A DNA stretch of 64,000 nucleotides from Anastatus disparis. Lineage: Eukaryota; Arthropoda; Insecta; Hymenoptera; Eupelmidae. The position numbers and the translations under genes were made by a program. Location: NCBI GenBank assembly GCA_017163975.1, contig JAFFSR010000009.1, positions 682,001 through 746,000 of the forward strand. The letters are read 5' to 3'. Below are positions 53,601 to 64,000 of the stretch, in pieces. The notes beneath the pieces were generated by a model. That model saw nothing but the letters and a program-made list of their open reading frames with translations. It was not told the DNA's origin and ran no database searches. The first letter of the stretch is position 1; each line of letters begins with the position of its first letter.

Positions 53601-56600
53601 AGTAACAGGAGAAAAATTGCCACCTGGCAATTATGAAGATATTCTTAGGGATGGTGTTATTCTCTGCAATTTAATCAACAAAATTGCACCAGGTTCAGTT
53701 AAAAAAATCCAGACTAAAGGTACCAACTTCCAGCTTATGGAAAATATTCAAAGGTACGTTATACTGATATCAACATTAAACTTGAAAACGTTTAGAAAAT
53801 TTATAAATATTTATCGTTTTTTTAGATTCCAAGCCGCTATCAAGAAATACGGTGTTCCAGAAGAAGAAATTTTCCAAACTGCTGATCTATTTGAAAGAAG
53901 GAACATCGTTCAAGTAACCCTCTGCTTATACTCTTTGGGCAGAATAGTAAGATCATTAAAAAAAATATTTGTCAAACCTTTTAATGTTAAATGAGAAATA
54001 ATTTGATTAATTATAAACTTTTAAATTTAGACGCAGAAGCACCCTGAATACACAGGACCAAGACTAGGACCTAAAATGGCCGATGAAAATAAGAGAACAT
54101 TCTCCGATGACCAATTGCGCGCAAGCGAAGGTCATTTGAATTTACAGATGGGTTTCAACAAGGGCGCCAGTCAATCTGGCCACGGTGGTTTCGGCAACAC
54201 GAGACACATGTAAATTCTTTTTTTACTAAACATTCAACTGTATATTTAATATTGTATATTTAGAAGCTAAATTTTTAACTTCGTTTGTAACAAGTGCAGT
54301 AATATAACTTTTTATTTCATATCTTCTATTATTTAACTGAAAATGAATCGACAATTAACAATAGACAACAATAGGATTCGTTTGTAACATGCCATTTTTA
54401 ATCACGTAAACATTGTATTCCAATTGCACATGTCAATTGTTCGCGCGCACAAGCTTATTATTGTTAAAAAGAAAAATAAACAAACAGTATTTATACATTT
54501 TTTGAGTTTATTATATTTTCATTGTACAATTTCCTGTTAATATTGTTGACAACAAACTTTATTTAAGAATGTTAATTTTGTCATTTTTTCTGAAAATTTA
54601 ACATAATTAAATTAACGAAATTTATTATTAAGAGTTTTATTAAGAATTACAAGAAAAATGATTATACGGAAGATTAGAATGAAAACAAACTAAGAATGCC
54701 GACAGCCGAATCACCGAACGGAATGTCCTGAGCTTGACAACACAAACGACAAGATGCAACAGCTAAGATGACTTTCTTAGTATGCAACAAGCATTTGGAT
54801 TAATGCCAGAAGATCCATGACAATGTTTTGCATACTAGAAGCGTTGTATACAATAACTTATTATGGCTAAATAGTTTTGAAATTTTTGTTTAATGACTAG
54901 CAACAAAGTTTAAATATTGTTTCCATTTACATAAATGAACATGAGTTATAATTATGAATTTAAAAAATTAATAGAGAAACAAATTAGTATCTGATAAAAA
55001 TATCAGGTGAAGTACATTCAAATATTTAAATTAAAAAATAACTCATTGATTAATATGTAATTTTGAAAATATTTTCATAATTATTGTTATTAAATAATTG
55101 ACAATGACAAGAATTGAAAGAAAAAATACCGTGTTTAATTTTTTATATAAATTTTCAATTTATTATTAAATTGAAAATAACTATCTTAAACTATATTATC
55201 AAATTTGTTGATTTTTCAAAAAGTAATTTAAAAAGTAAAAAAATGACAATAAACAAAAATTAATAATAATATTGTATAGATTATATGAAAATTGTATCAT
55301 AAGATTTCTTTCAAAGTATAAATATTAACCCTCATTTAATTTTAAATCAAAATTAGGTCAAAAAAGAAATTTAGGTCAAATCTCTGAACAATTTTTTATA
55401 AATATTAAATAAACATTTTACAATTTTTTTAAAGTATTTAAATATTTAATTTTTTTAAATAAACTAAATAAAAACATTAATTGTAATTTTTATATCGAGT
55501 TTGATATACTTGTGAATAATATAATTATTTAAATGAAATGTCGGTAAGGTAGAAATTTGCTTGCATTTAATATTTTAATGATAAATCGAATTTAAATATA
55601 AACAATATTTTTTAATTGAACACTCAATTCAAATATGGCAAATTAAATTATGAAATGTTTACAAGACGTTAATGAGAAAATTGAAATATATTTCTTCAAA
55701 AATTTGATATGCTTTACAAATAGATAAATATTAGAAAGATTAAAATCTGAACAAATTTAAATTTGTGTAATGTTCTTATTGCACATATTTTGAAATTCAT
55801 GTCATAAAATTATTAAATTAACTCGTTTAACTAAATTTAATTAATAGAAAAAAACGTCTTGATGAATTATAAAAAAAATTAATTAAATTTTTTTTTAATA
55901 TGTTGCAAAACTATTAAACATTATTTATTTACCTAGTCGTGCATTTATAAGGTTTATATTACTTTTTTCTTCATTTATAAAAATAAAATGCAGTACTGAG
56001 ATGATATTATTTATTTGAAAAAAAATTACAGAAAAAACCTTTGTTTTTTAAAAACATTATTTAATTTTTACATTGAGAAATTTTATAAATGTTTATTTTT
56101 TATAATAATATGCATCTTGTCTATTCAAATGTTTAAAATAGAAAAAATTAACTATATACGATTAAAATAGATGCAAAGAAGATATCGTATTCCAAACAGT
56201 AATGGAAAGTCTATTTATACATGAAAGTTGTGACATTTATTTCTATATTTACTTTTATTAACTGTATATATTGAAAAACATTAATGTTCTATAAACAAAA
56301 TTTTATTTTGTAAATACAGATTTAACCGATTAGTAATCATATTATTTTATCCATGTTAGTTTAAGTTAATTGCTACAGTTTTAACATCCGACGTTACCGT
56401 CAACAAAATAATATCGAATTACATAAGAATCCGTAAATTGAGGTCTCTCAATTAAATATACTTTTTTACGCAAGTAAATAAATAAATAAATAAACGCGAT
56501 TTTGTGCACAGTAGTTTATTTACAATCCTTGGTATCTATTCTCGAACAAGTGTATTTTGTCTAGCAACTATTTTTTTAAAATTTTTATTATAATACCCCG

Positions 56601-59600
56601 ATTGTTGATTGTGCAAAATTTTCGAAAATAACGAGAGAATCTTTGCCGTTGAATATCACTTCTCAAGGTTTGTTTATGTGTCGATATAGGACACGGTCAA
56701 AAAAAATTCACACAAGCGACAATGTCATGCTCTCGAAAATTTTCTCAGCATGACACAATTTTATCTCGGCTTTCTACTACCGAGAGATTCATCACTTTGC
56801 CCTTGGCAGAGCTTTTCAATTTAAAACCTTCCGCCAGAACGTTCTCTCTCTGAGTGTGTAGAGGCCATTTCCAAGTTATTCCTGGATTCTTTGAAAGATC
56901 TTTTAACGCTGGACTTTCGTGACAGGTTTTCAGAGCATGAAATACGATTTTTCTTTATACGTATTCTAATGTATTATGTTTCAAATATTTTTGAATGAAA
57001 TTTATAAAAAAATCGAGTGAGGTCAGTTAAAAGCTTCACGCGATTTATAAAAAGCTTTGTAAATAAATAATGACACATTGTCAATAAACATGTATTTTTT
57101 TTAATAGAAATTTTCTATCCATCCAATGAATCAAATCGAAGAATCGAACCGCATCTATAATTTATTGAGAGCTTTTCAAAAATAAATACATATATATTTT
57201 TATGTAATAGTAATAAAGTGGATTTGTAATCCCGAGAACTCGAGTTCGAATCCCGGTCTTGGTCGATTGACACAAGCATCACTGTAAATTACATGTGTTT
57301 TGTTCACAGACATACTAAATTCCTTCGTCGATAATTAGCATTGTAATGATAGCTTAAATATAACGACGTTAAATAATTTAAAGAAAATGAAATAAGGTGA
57401 ATATTATGTTGATATTAATAAATTTCATTTAATTTTTTTTTGCTTTGAAGTATATATTAAAAAAAAAACACGGACATAGGCGATATTTTTCAAAGATAAA
57501 GAAAGATTCATTATTACAAATCGTTCTGTTAAGGACTTTATTAATTAATATAAAAGAAATTTGATTGAAAAAAAAAGTTTTTCTTCTTAAAATTTAATCA
57601 ATATTTATAAAAAATTGAGCCAGATACTATAAAGTAAAATGTATATGTAAGCTTTTGATTATCTGTACTTTTTAGTTATAAAATTTAACTTAATTTTTTA
57701 GTACCAATAAAATTTCAAGACTTCATTTATTAAAATTGATTACCAAAATGAAAGTATGCAGAATAAGTTTCTGGTGCTGTCCATACATTGGCACTTCTTT
57801 AGCGTTAAACTATAGCCTCTTTTATTACTCGTAAACCTTAACAACTCATAAATTAAGTGAATTGTATGTAATTTACATTTTCATATTCAAAAGTACAGAC
57901 AAATAATATAGCCATATCTTTTCGAGAAGTTTATTTCTTAATTAATTTGAAAAATTTAGTCCAAACATCAGAAGTTAAGTATGATGAATTTTCTGTTTAA
58001 ATTCTGTTAAAAAAAACATTATCACATATAATAAAATGAAACCGTTGTCACGTAGAAAATTTTATGCAACAAATGTCATTGGGTTACTTGCTAAGAAGAT
58101 TAACGTTGAAATAAAACTAATTTTTAATTTTTTTAACTATTTTGAATATAAAGTAAGTTTTATTATACAAAATGGTATATAGAAAATGTATAAGTAGAAA
58201 ATATAAAAGTGATACAAATAACAAATTGGAAATCATTAATAAATTGAAAATACCCATAACGGTCGCTCAAAACATGAATGGAATTTTTTTAGATGAACTA
58301 AGCTTTAGAAAAGGTTAAATATATATAGATATATTATGAAACAACTTGACCTTAATATGAACGTTGAAAATTTGAAATAAATTTTTAGTATTTGCTAATG
58401 AATAAATATTAAAAAAATTACTCAATGCTCATTTATTTTTAAATTGTATAAACTGATAGTACTTTTGATATGAAAATAAACATTTAAACATTTTTTTATT
58501 CGTTCGTCTACTCAATAAAAGTTAAAAACTTATGTAATTTCATAAATACACATTTTTTACATTTTCTTTAACAATTTATACATATTTTTACTCTAAAACA
58601 AAAATTTTTTAAAATATTTCAAGTATTTAATTCAATATTTTCATAAACACATCTACTGCACGGATTACGGAGAAACTTCTGTATGTGACAACACGGTACT
58701 TTATTTTAGATCAGATAAATTCGCTCATTTTTTTTTAATATTAAAATATTGTTGATGAAAATAAATTTTGTAGATTTTTAGTAAAGAGGTTCCAATCTTT
58801 AGTAAAAATACGTTTATTAATTATTAAATCAAGTTATAAACAATCGAATCACCGTATACGTAAATTTAAAATAAATTATTATAAAATTATCTCAAAACAG
58901 AAATGAGAAAATGAGTTTTCATGATTATTGATATGAAATTAATATACATCAAGGAATATTAAACAATCTTTTATTATATTAAAAATTACTCAAGAAATGA
59001 AAGAAACTAACGCTATTCAATAAAAAATTATTGAGCTATTAGCCAAATATAAAAGTTTAAAAAAAAAGCTTGAGCTCATACAATATATTTCAAATATTTT
59101 TAAAAACAAATAGATTTAATCAATTTACTCGTCATGACCATGCATAAAAATCAGCGTTATTCGTAAACAAATTTTTTTATACATTTCATAAAAGTTTCAG
59201 TGAAAAGTTTTAAAAAAATAAATTTTTTGAAATTATGAAGTTTATATAAGATAAAAGCGCATTAAATAAATAAAAAATCTATTAATTAATTGTATCATTT
59301 TTTGATATATAAATAACTAAAAAAGAATAAAATAGAGTATTTTGATTTTTAATACTTTAACATATGTTTGGGTAATCAAATTTAGAAAATCCTATTTTTC
59401 TTAAAGCTTCTCCTGTGAAGAAGCGTTTAAAACACGCAACTACAAAATCAATCTATAAAATTAAGTTGATAACATTTTGGAATAATTTATAATTTAAATA
59501 GCTTGTATATTATCAAATAAATCGAAACGAGCGAAAACTGATAAATATTTCTTAATAATTGACAATGAAACTTAAAGTAATAACATAATGTTAAATAACG

Positions 59601-60803
59601 CGAAGCAATGAAATTAAAAAAATTGAAAGCAGCAATAAAAACTAAAATAACTGGCAAAATTTAAGTACGTCATTGGTGACTCCCATCGTCACCTGAAATT
59701 TAATGAGTCAGCAATGATTCACAAAGACGAGAAGATGTCAAGGTTGCTTATTTTTTTTAAAAATCTATTATAAGAACACGATGAAAATCATTTGAAGTGG
59801 AAAATTTTAATGACTTTGCTATTCGGATTTTGCAAATTTTCATCAAATATTCCGCGGATTACGATATTCTAAAACCATCCAAAATATGAAAGCTATTTCT
59901 TTAGATTTCGTATAGATACACAGTCTGAATCATCAACATTATCGTATAGAGCTTCCAAAATTAGAAAGCTTATATGTGGAAAAATCTTAAGAAAACATCA
60001 GATCGTGCAAGAATTTTAACGATCATAGCTTTTAAATATCATGTGATTTTTACTTGCCGAATTAATTTGTACCAGAAAAATTACAAAAAATACATTTTTA
60101 TCAATAATATTTGTTATTAAGTTGAAAAACAAAACTAGCATTTTTATTCAAATCTTCTTAATAAATTATTTTTGAAAACACTGTATTTATCAAGGAAATA
60201 ATGACATTTTTGTTAGATTTAAATAAGTTAATGAAATTAAATTGAATAAAATGAATTTTTTATCAATATTTAACTTAAAAATGACGAATAAATATTGTAA
60301 ATAAAAATGAGCGTTTTATTGTACACGGTTTTATTTACTTTGCTTGGCGCTCTTTCATCGTCGGTTGAACTCAACTATAAACTCTATACAGCGAATCGTG
60401 TCGGAAAGTAAACGACATGCAGCCTTTTCGTTCTGTCAAATGCAGCTGATCGCGCTTACAGAAATTTCAACTATTTCGTGCAGAGCTTGCGACGAGGTAA
60501 ATTTTGCCGAGCTAACAAAAATCTTTTCAAAATATTTGACAGCGGTATACGTTATAGAAGGTATCGACAACCGTTGTAAAAAAAAAAACATTAAAATAAA
60601 TCGTATTTGACAAAAAAACGTTGACAACACCAAAAAGTATCCGAATACGAGGAAATGAAAAAAGGTAAATAAGACTAAAAGAGAAAAATGAAACAACAAC
60701 AAGAAATGATGGCATCGGTAGAAAAAGCTCCGGAATTGTAAAACTATTTGCACCGGCAGTATATAGTTGTATAGCTTACCTGCCACAATGGACGACCCGG
60801 CAT
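23500..60803 (-). CDS. Muscle protein 20 (calponin/transgelin family), five coding exons, 182 aa
   Basis: The coding exons, in order on the minus strand, are 60780-60803, 46026-46107, 30871-31000, 25078-25198 and 23500-23691. All have GT/AG borders and the frame is continuous. The protein begins MPGRPLWQ. A single calponin-homology domain follows (about residues 15-120), with motifs AEAQHWVETVIG, YEDALRDGVILC and KVNTSGGDYKMMDNLNQ, and ends IFAIGRA. After a PxLGPKP-type linker comes one calponin-like repeat (about residues 154-176, GLQAGTNKHATQSGQ), and the protein ends FGK. In insects this family binds actin in synchronous muscle. Its length is close to the 184 aa I recall for fly Mp20. Introns are about 14.7, 15.0, 5.7 and 1.4 kb; the first contains the paralogue Chd64 on the other strand. 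Alternative first exons are possible. Coordinates span the gene; only the exons code. Confidence 0.92.
25078..25198 (-). CDS. Mp20 exon 4
   Basis: 121 bases: one base finishing the Gln codon of exon 3, then 40 codons from FQKACIRYGVPEIDLFQ to IFAIGRA, ending in phase 0 before GTATGT. It is the last part of the CH domain. Confidence 0.93.
25199..30870. other. Mp20 intron 3
   Basis: AT-rich intron with two higher-GC islands at about 25510-26400 and 27640-27900, plus 28600-29600. It has GA-rich tracts near 25940-25970 and a TA run near 28975-28991. No exon, RNA gene or complete transposon was recognised. The islands could hold regulatory sequence, but nothing specific can be named. Confidence 0.5.
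28889..28935 (+). repeat. GC-rich motif, copy 2
   Basis: GAAAGGGAGTAGTGCGGAG followed by TGGCCGCGCTGCGCATC and CGCCCCCAC. It resembles the reverse complement of 20985-21040 over about 45 bases with a few changes. Confidence 0.5.
30871..31000 (-). CDS. Mp20 exon 3
   Basis: 130 bases, entering in phase 1 (completing Gly) and leaving in phase 2 (CA of a Gln codon) before GTAAG. It encodes the central CH domain from VSYEDALRDG to MMDNLN. Confidence 0.93.
33818..34022 (+). mobile_element. tRNA-derived SINE, full-length copy
   Basis: The head resembles a tRNA gene: an A-box-like TGGCTCAGTCGG at about 33827-33838 and a B-box-like GAGTTCGAATCC at about 33870-33881, with GCC..GGC acceptor pairing. 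The anticodon arm is degenerate. A unique body of about 110 bp follows, with TACAAGCACCACTGTA and ATAGCGACGTTAAAG, then an A-rich tail. Flanks TTTATTACTAAAAA (33801-33814) and TTTATTGCTGAAAG (34023-34036) look like a worn target-site duplication (about 11 of 14). A second copy at 57219 shares the body. Family name not known to me. Confidence 0.85.
38015..38378. mobile_element. Palindromic hAT-type MITE with intact 8-bp target duplication
   Basis: ATGTCGAT occurs exactly at 38015-38022 and 38371-38378. Between them a 348-bp element begins CAGCGATGCCGAAAGTGG and ends with its exact reverse complement. The two arms of about 165-175 bp are almost identical all the way to the centre at about 38196, where CAACAAAATTTTGTTCAA is itself palindromic. 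An 8-bp duplication and CAG-starting ends are hAT hallmarks. The arms are so alike that the insertion looks recent. No coding capacity, so it would need a transposase supplied elsewhere. Confidence 0.88.
46026..46107 (-). CDS. Mp20 exon 2
   Basis: 82 bases from an acceptor TTTTCAAG to a donor GTAAG. Encodes VAGKREPEQEAEAQHW and on to RFPD plus the first base of a Gly codon. It is the start of the CH domain. Confidence 0.93.
48376..48602. mobile_element. MITE with AACCCTT ends and internal palindrome
   Basis: The left end TTAACCCTTACAGTCA matches the reverse complement of the right end TGACTGAAAGGGTTAT with small changes. Just inside the left end is the perfect 16-base palindrome AGCCGATATATCGGCT (48396-48411). 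TTAA on the left and TTAT on the right suggest a piggyBac-type target, now mutated on one side. About 227 bp, no coding frame. Confidence 0.6.
50434..50509. repeat. Long near-perfect hairpin (36-bp arms, 4-base loop)
   Basis: The arm 50434-50469 and the arm 50474-50509 are reverse complements with only two mismatches, around an ATAA loop. It stands alone, with no flanking inverted similarity. It lies about 850 bp upstream of the Chd64 start codon. It may be a minimal palindromic insertion or a transcribed hairpin. Confidence 0.85.
51161..51357 (+). promoter_or_regulatory. Probable Chd64 promoter and 5' UTR
   Basis: A CTATAAGG box at about 51163-51170 and a GC-rich stretch around 51186-51206 precede the start codon. 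The last 50 bases are A/C-rich with CAACAACAACA directly before ATG, as is usual for insect leaders. The transcription start cannot be fixed from sequence. Confidence 0.35.
51358..51363 (+). CDS. Chd64 exon 1 (two codons)
   Basis: ATG CCG followed at once by GTATGT. The assignment rests on the exact frame match to exon 2, the typical MP start of the family and the A/C-rich leader. Confidence 0.8.
51358..54213 (+). CDS. Chd64-like calponin-homology protein (transgelin family), four coding exons, 169 aa
   Basis: Coding exons are 51358-51363, 53554-53753, 53826-53946 and 54031-54213, with GT/AG borders and continuous frame. The first holds only ATG CCG, giving MPARNKEQEQEVLEWIEQ after joining. 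One CH domain covers about residues 8-110, with YEDILRDGVILCNL, SVKKIQTKGTNFQLMENIQR, KKYGVPEEEIFQTADLFE and LGRI. The linker TQKHPEYTGPRLGPKMADE follows, then one calponin-like repeat near the C-terminus (about 145-168, LNLQMGFNKGASQSG), ending RHM. The family binds actin. In flies Chd64 is a small actin-binding muscle protein also linked to juvenile-hormone signalling. It lies antisense within Mp20 intron 1 and shares two intron sites with it. No disabling change is seen. Confidence 0.94.
52621..52722 (+). repeat. 51-bp tandem duplication in Chd64 intron 1
   Basis: TAATCAAAGCATTTGTTCGG occurs at 52621 and again at 52672. The following 30 bases are similar but diverged between the two units. 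Confidence 0.75.
53554..53753 (+). CDS. Chd64 exon 2
   Basis: Starts after CTTACAG with ARNKEQEQE and ends in phase 2 (AG of an Arg codon) before GTACGT. It holds the first two thirds of the CH domain. Confidence 0.95.
53826..53946 (+). CDS. Chd64 exon 3
   Basis: 121 bases. The first base completes Arg, then come 40 codons from FQAAIKKYGV to LGRI, phase 0 at the end before GTAAGA. Same length and borders as Mp20 exon 4. Confidence 0.95.
54031..54213 (+). CDS. Chd64 exon 4 (terminal)
   Basis: Begins TQKHPEYTGP after AATTTAG and ends RHM-TAA. It carries the linker and the single calponin-like repeat. Confidence 0.95.
   Translation, partial: TQKHPEYTGPRLGPKMADENKRTFSDDQLRASEGHLNLQMGFNKGASQSGHGGFGNTRHM
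54475..54480 (+). terminator. Candidate Chd64 polyadenylation signal
   Basis: AATAAA about 260 bases after the stop, followed within 30 bases by a T-rich stretch. A longer 3' UTR reaching the less AT-rich block at 54680-54850 is also possible. Confidence 0.4.
57219..57390 (+). mobile_element. tRNA-derived SINE, 5'-truncated copy
   Basis: Shares with the 33.8 kb copy the B-box region GAGTTCGAATCCCG, then ACAAGCATCACTGTA, AATTAGCATTGTAA and ATAACGACGTTAAA, followed by an A/T-rich tail. The A-box half of the tRNA head is missing, as expected for a truncated retrotransposed copy. Identity is roughly 75-80 percent by eye. Confidence 0.8.
60780..60803 (-). CDS. Mp20 exon 1 (eight codons)
   Basis: Encodes MPGRPLWQ and ends in phase 0 before GTAAGC, joining exactly to VAGKREPEQ of exon 2. 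No exon closer to exon 2 with a matching start and donor was found. Alternative first exons remain possible. Confidence 0.8.
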
Positions 60804-60850
60804 GATGAAGGCTGTTGTGTGGTTGTAAATATTTATTTATAAAAAAACGT
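60804..60850 (-). promoter_or_regulatory. Possible Mp20 core promoter
   Basis: On the minus strand a TATAAATAAATA stretch lies about 30-40 bases before the ATG and is followed by an A/C-rich leader with ACAACCACACAACAGCC. If this is a TATA box the leader would be very short, so it may instead be leader sequence. Confidence 0.3.
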
Positions 60851-60966
60851 TTAAATAACAAGATAATAAAGGTAAGTAGTGTACGAAAGTAAGCGAAGCG
60901 CGAAAAGTGTGAAAATAAAAAATTAGCTTTTGTAAAATTTGCCCTTCTTGTATAATGTAAGCACAA

Positions 60967-63900
60967 AAAGTGTTGAGCTCCGGCGCTCGTGGCTGAGTAT
61001 ATATCCGTGACAGGTGTGCGCGCGTGTTGGTAAATTGTGGGGGGCGTTTCTATATATGGATCACTTACTCACCCACATAGCGATGAAGAAAACAGACGGA
61101 CAAGACGCGCATACTTCGGGAATATATAAAGTTTTGAAGAAAGGCGCGTGAAAATCCCTCTCCGTTCGTTAAAATACGACGGGCGTTACGGACGGACAGA
61201 GTAACTGGAGATTATTATTCGACCACCCGTATACCTATCTCGTCTTTCGCAAAACTTTGTCGTGCACAAGCTCTTTCTCAAAAGCTCCTTGTACATTCTT
61301 AGAGAATTAATATAACATGTTTATCTACGTTTATTTTAGCGTCTCTTCAAGTCTAAAGCTTATGAAGCATAAATAAAACGATGTCGGATATGCAAAAGAA
61401 AAAAAGTACTTAAGAATTTTAGTTTTTTATTTACAAATAAATTAAGTTATTATTCTGCTTTTATTTAAAAAATTCAGTAATGAAATTTTACTTTATTGAA
61501 TATTTGGTACTATCGAATAATGTCGCAAATCATAATTTATTAGTCATAAACATTAACTTAAGAAATAAAAATAAAATTTAGAAAAAATCTATAATTTATA
61601 AACAGAATAGCTGTTGATGTTTGAGGAAAATTTCATAATATTATCATCTATAAATCTTACTAAACGGCTTCTGATACTTTATACGTTATATTTTATTAGA
61701 ATAACAGAATACTGTCATTACCTTATCACTGGGATTATTATAAAAATGTCAACATGAAATGCAAACCATGAAAATTTAGCCAGCAGAATAAAATAAAAAT
61801 AAATTCGACTGTACCGAAGAAATATAAAACGTCTGCATTTCATTAAATGATAAGTGTTTCGCAAGTAATCAGCCGGTGTATAAATAACGTATGAAAAATA
61901 TGATGTTCATAACAATTTATTTTTATCTTTAAATCTTATATATGTTAAGCATTCATTAACGTTATGTAGTTCGAAACAATATTACGCTGATTGAGAATTT
62001 GCAGTGGTATTTTTGAATTCGGTGTTAAAATATTTATTTGTTTTCAGATTATGAACATTAAATAGATGGAGCTATAAGTTTTATTTATTATAAGCTCATT
62101 TTCATTGTTAAAAAAATTTTATAATTTTGATTTATTTCAACAGGAATTTCTTCAGTCATTCGCATTTTTTATGCACGCTAAAAAAGTATTTACAAATGAA
62201 ACGTGCAAATGTATGTATAAATAAAAGGTCATTGTGAGATTTGTTGAGTTTAAAGATATTTTTTTTTTAGATTTTACAATAATTGCAGGAGCAATTATTA
62301 ACTTTATTTTGCAAAGTTAAAAATTATTATTTCATAGAACTTTTTAGGTTTTCAATTGAAGAAATATTTCTATTTACAATAAAAAATTGTATGATTTTAT
62401 TAAAACTTGAGAAATTTTATTATATCTTTAATTACATATTACTTTTCAGCGCACAAAAGTTTTGACCTTTGGAATCTCGTCCAATAAATTGTTTTTTTTT
62501 TCACTTCATGGTTGCTGAGTAAGGACGCTTCAATGCATGGAATTTCACAAAAATTTCTATAAGTTTACCGTGAGTAAAAAGAAAAATGTCTGTGAGCTGG
62601 AATTACGAATCGTTGTATTTATAATTATCTCAGAAAGCTTTATTAGTGATCTAAATACGATGAGTTTCTCTCATTACTGAATACTAACATAAATTATTAA
62701 ACAACAGCACTTTAAATAGATTAAAAGAAAAATAATTAACTTTTCATAGAAAGTCATACCACTTTTAGTGGAAAAAATAGTTTATTTATTTTTGAGTTTT
62801 GTTACGAATCATACTACGTAAATATTTATGTTTCAGAATAATGAAAAAATAAACTATTTTGAGTATACGTTTATATCAATAGTCATAAAGAATAATTTAT
62901 TTAAAACAAGAGCATCTATTTGTTTGGAATAAATATTAAGTTTTTAAAAACAAACAGGTATTTTTGTCAGAATTATTGGCAGAGATATTGCTTTGTCTCT
63001 AATGGAACATTAAGGTGATTCTATTAAAACTTTCAAGTCAATTGTAAATGATAATTTTAATTTTTTATAATTCTGTTTATTATAAATTTGTAATTAGGCC
63101 TCGGAAATTTTCATAATTGTTCAAAATTTCAATCATAAAAATTTGCTTTTTATTATATCATTATTTGGACTGACGCTCGATTGTTGCATTTGGCCACAGT
63201 GCATCAGTCGCGTTGATTTTATATACATGTATTTAATCATAAGCTTACATTTTTTAATGCAACGTTGCAGTTTTTAAAAACATAATGAAAGGAGACTGCA
63301 ACATTTTTCATAATAAATGCACAGAGAAAATTTTTTTTTTAACTTACACTGAAATTATGTTTGTAGTGATGATTATCGTAATTTTTATAGAAATATTCTT
63401 TCCATAAATCTTTTTATTTTCATATTTTCTTTTATTCTAGTAGTATGATTCTCGAATGTTTCTATTTTAAAATACAAAGTTAAAAAAGTTATTATTTAAA
63501 AATCTCTTCGATTATTTGTATTAAGAAACATACTTTCTTCGCTAAAACTTCAGCTGTAACATACTCTAATATTATTCTTTTTAACAAAGCTTTATTTTAG
63601 TATTTAAATTTATATAATGTATATCGCAGATACTTTAATTCAATATGAAAAATTCTTAATTAACAAACAATATTTTCTTCTTTTAAAGCTGTTCTCAAAG
63701 CGTATATTTGAATAATATACAATTTTATTTTAAAAGTTGAAGCGAGACTGTCTATTGATTTCAATAATAAAGACAAGGTATGAGAAATATTTACTAAAAT
63801 TTAATTTTTATCTTATACATAATTAACAAAATAAGAAAATTTTCTTACTATGTAAGATTAACTATTTAAATAATAAATGGTCTGACTTGAAGAAAAATCT

Positions 63901-63971
63901 TTGGAAAAAGCTATATAGATAATCTAGCTAAATAAGAATCTGTGAGATTTAAGGCAGCTCCGAGCACATAA
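60967..63971. other. Intergenic AT-rich DNA
   Basis: I see no exon, complete transposon or structured element here. A short higher-GC part (60960-61280) with GTGTGCGCGCGTGTTGG lies upstream of Mp20 and could be regulatory. Confidence 0.5.
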
Positions 63972-64000
63972 GGTAGCGTGGCCGAGCGGTCTAAGGCGCT
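63972..64000 (+). tRNA. tRNA-Leu, 5' part, cut by the window edge
   Basis: GGTAGCGTGGCCGAGCGGTC and the next nine bases match the acceptor strand, A-box (TGGCCGAGCGG) and D-arm of a class II leucine tRNA. The D-stem GCC/GGC is present. The anticodon lies outside the window, so the isoacceptor is unknown, and a tRNA-derived repeat cannot be fully excluded. Confidence 0.8.

Larger units (their letters stand above)
46108..60779. other. Mp20 intron 1 (14.7 kb), host of Chd64
   Basis: On the opposite strand it contains the complete Chd64 gene (51358-54213). It also contains a MITE (48376-48602), a long hairpin (50434-50509), a 51-bp tandem duplication (52621-52722) and a truncated SINE (57219-57390). 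An 11-bp inverted repeat TGAGGTCAATA lies at 46471-46502. The stretches 46600-48350 and 54900-60300 are AT-rich and otherwise show nothing I can support. Confidence 0.55.

Noticed and set aside
60436..60966. Minus-strand open frame of 176 codons with hydrophobic Phe/Leu-rich sequence
   Set aside because: It overlaps the Mp20 first exon in another frame and is explained by T-rich runs; no family recognised.

Overview
The window is AT-rich eukaryotic (arthropod) genomic DNA with split genes, long introns, GT/AG splice sites and many small DNA transposons. Two clearly recognisable genes are calponin-homology (CH) muscle-type proteins whose closest known counterparts are insect Mp20 and Chd64. 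This points to an insect. Base composition and general sequence texture suggest a hymenopteran such as a parasitoid wasp, but that assignment is an inference.

Region 1 (1-18 kb) is a transposon graveyard. It holds a 662-bp foldback element, a decayed hAT transposase followed at once by a Ulp1/SENP-like cysteine protease with a C-terminal PHD-like zinc finger, and then a tandem array of five hairpins. Each hairpin has a GAAA loop and a 9-position stem with compensatory changes. At least seven further inverted-repeat elements follow: three foldbacks, one of them Mutator-like with a 9-bp target duplication and an internal 87-bp tandem repeat, one with TTAA ends, one with TA flanks, and two with short terminal repeats. 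A small split gene of unknown function (8359-16439, about 177 aa, Lys/Glu-rich) runs through this region, so several elements lie in its introns. Its 3' end is followed by a repeated 203-bp segment.

Region 2 (23.2-60.9 kb) is one large minus-strand gene, Mp20. Its five coding exons are spread over 37 kb and encode 182 aa. Its introns carry a tRNA-derived SINE, a truncated second SINE copy, a nearly perfectly palindromic hAT-type MITE with an intact 8-bp target duplication, a small palindrome-bearing MITE and islands of higher GC content with no coding evidence. Inside its 14.7-kb first intron, on the opposite strand, lies the complete paralogue Chd64 (four coding exons, 51358-54213, 169 aa). 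The two genes share two intron positions and phases, so they descend from one CH-domain ancestor.

Region 3 (61-64 kb) is featureless AT-rich DNA up to the first 29 bases of a tRNA-Leu gene at the right edge. All exon models are from reading the sequence by eye; no alignment, folding or database search was run.
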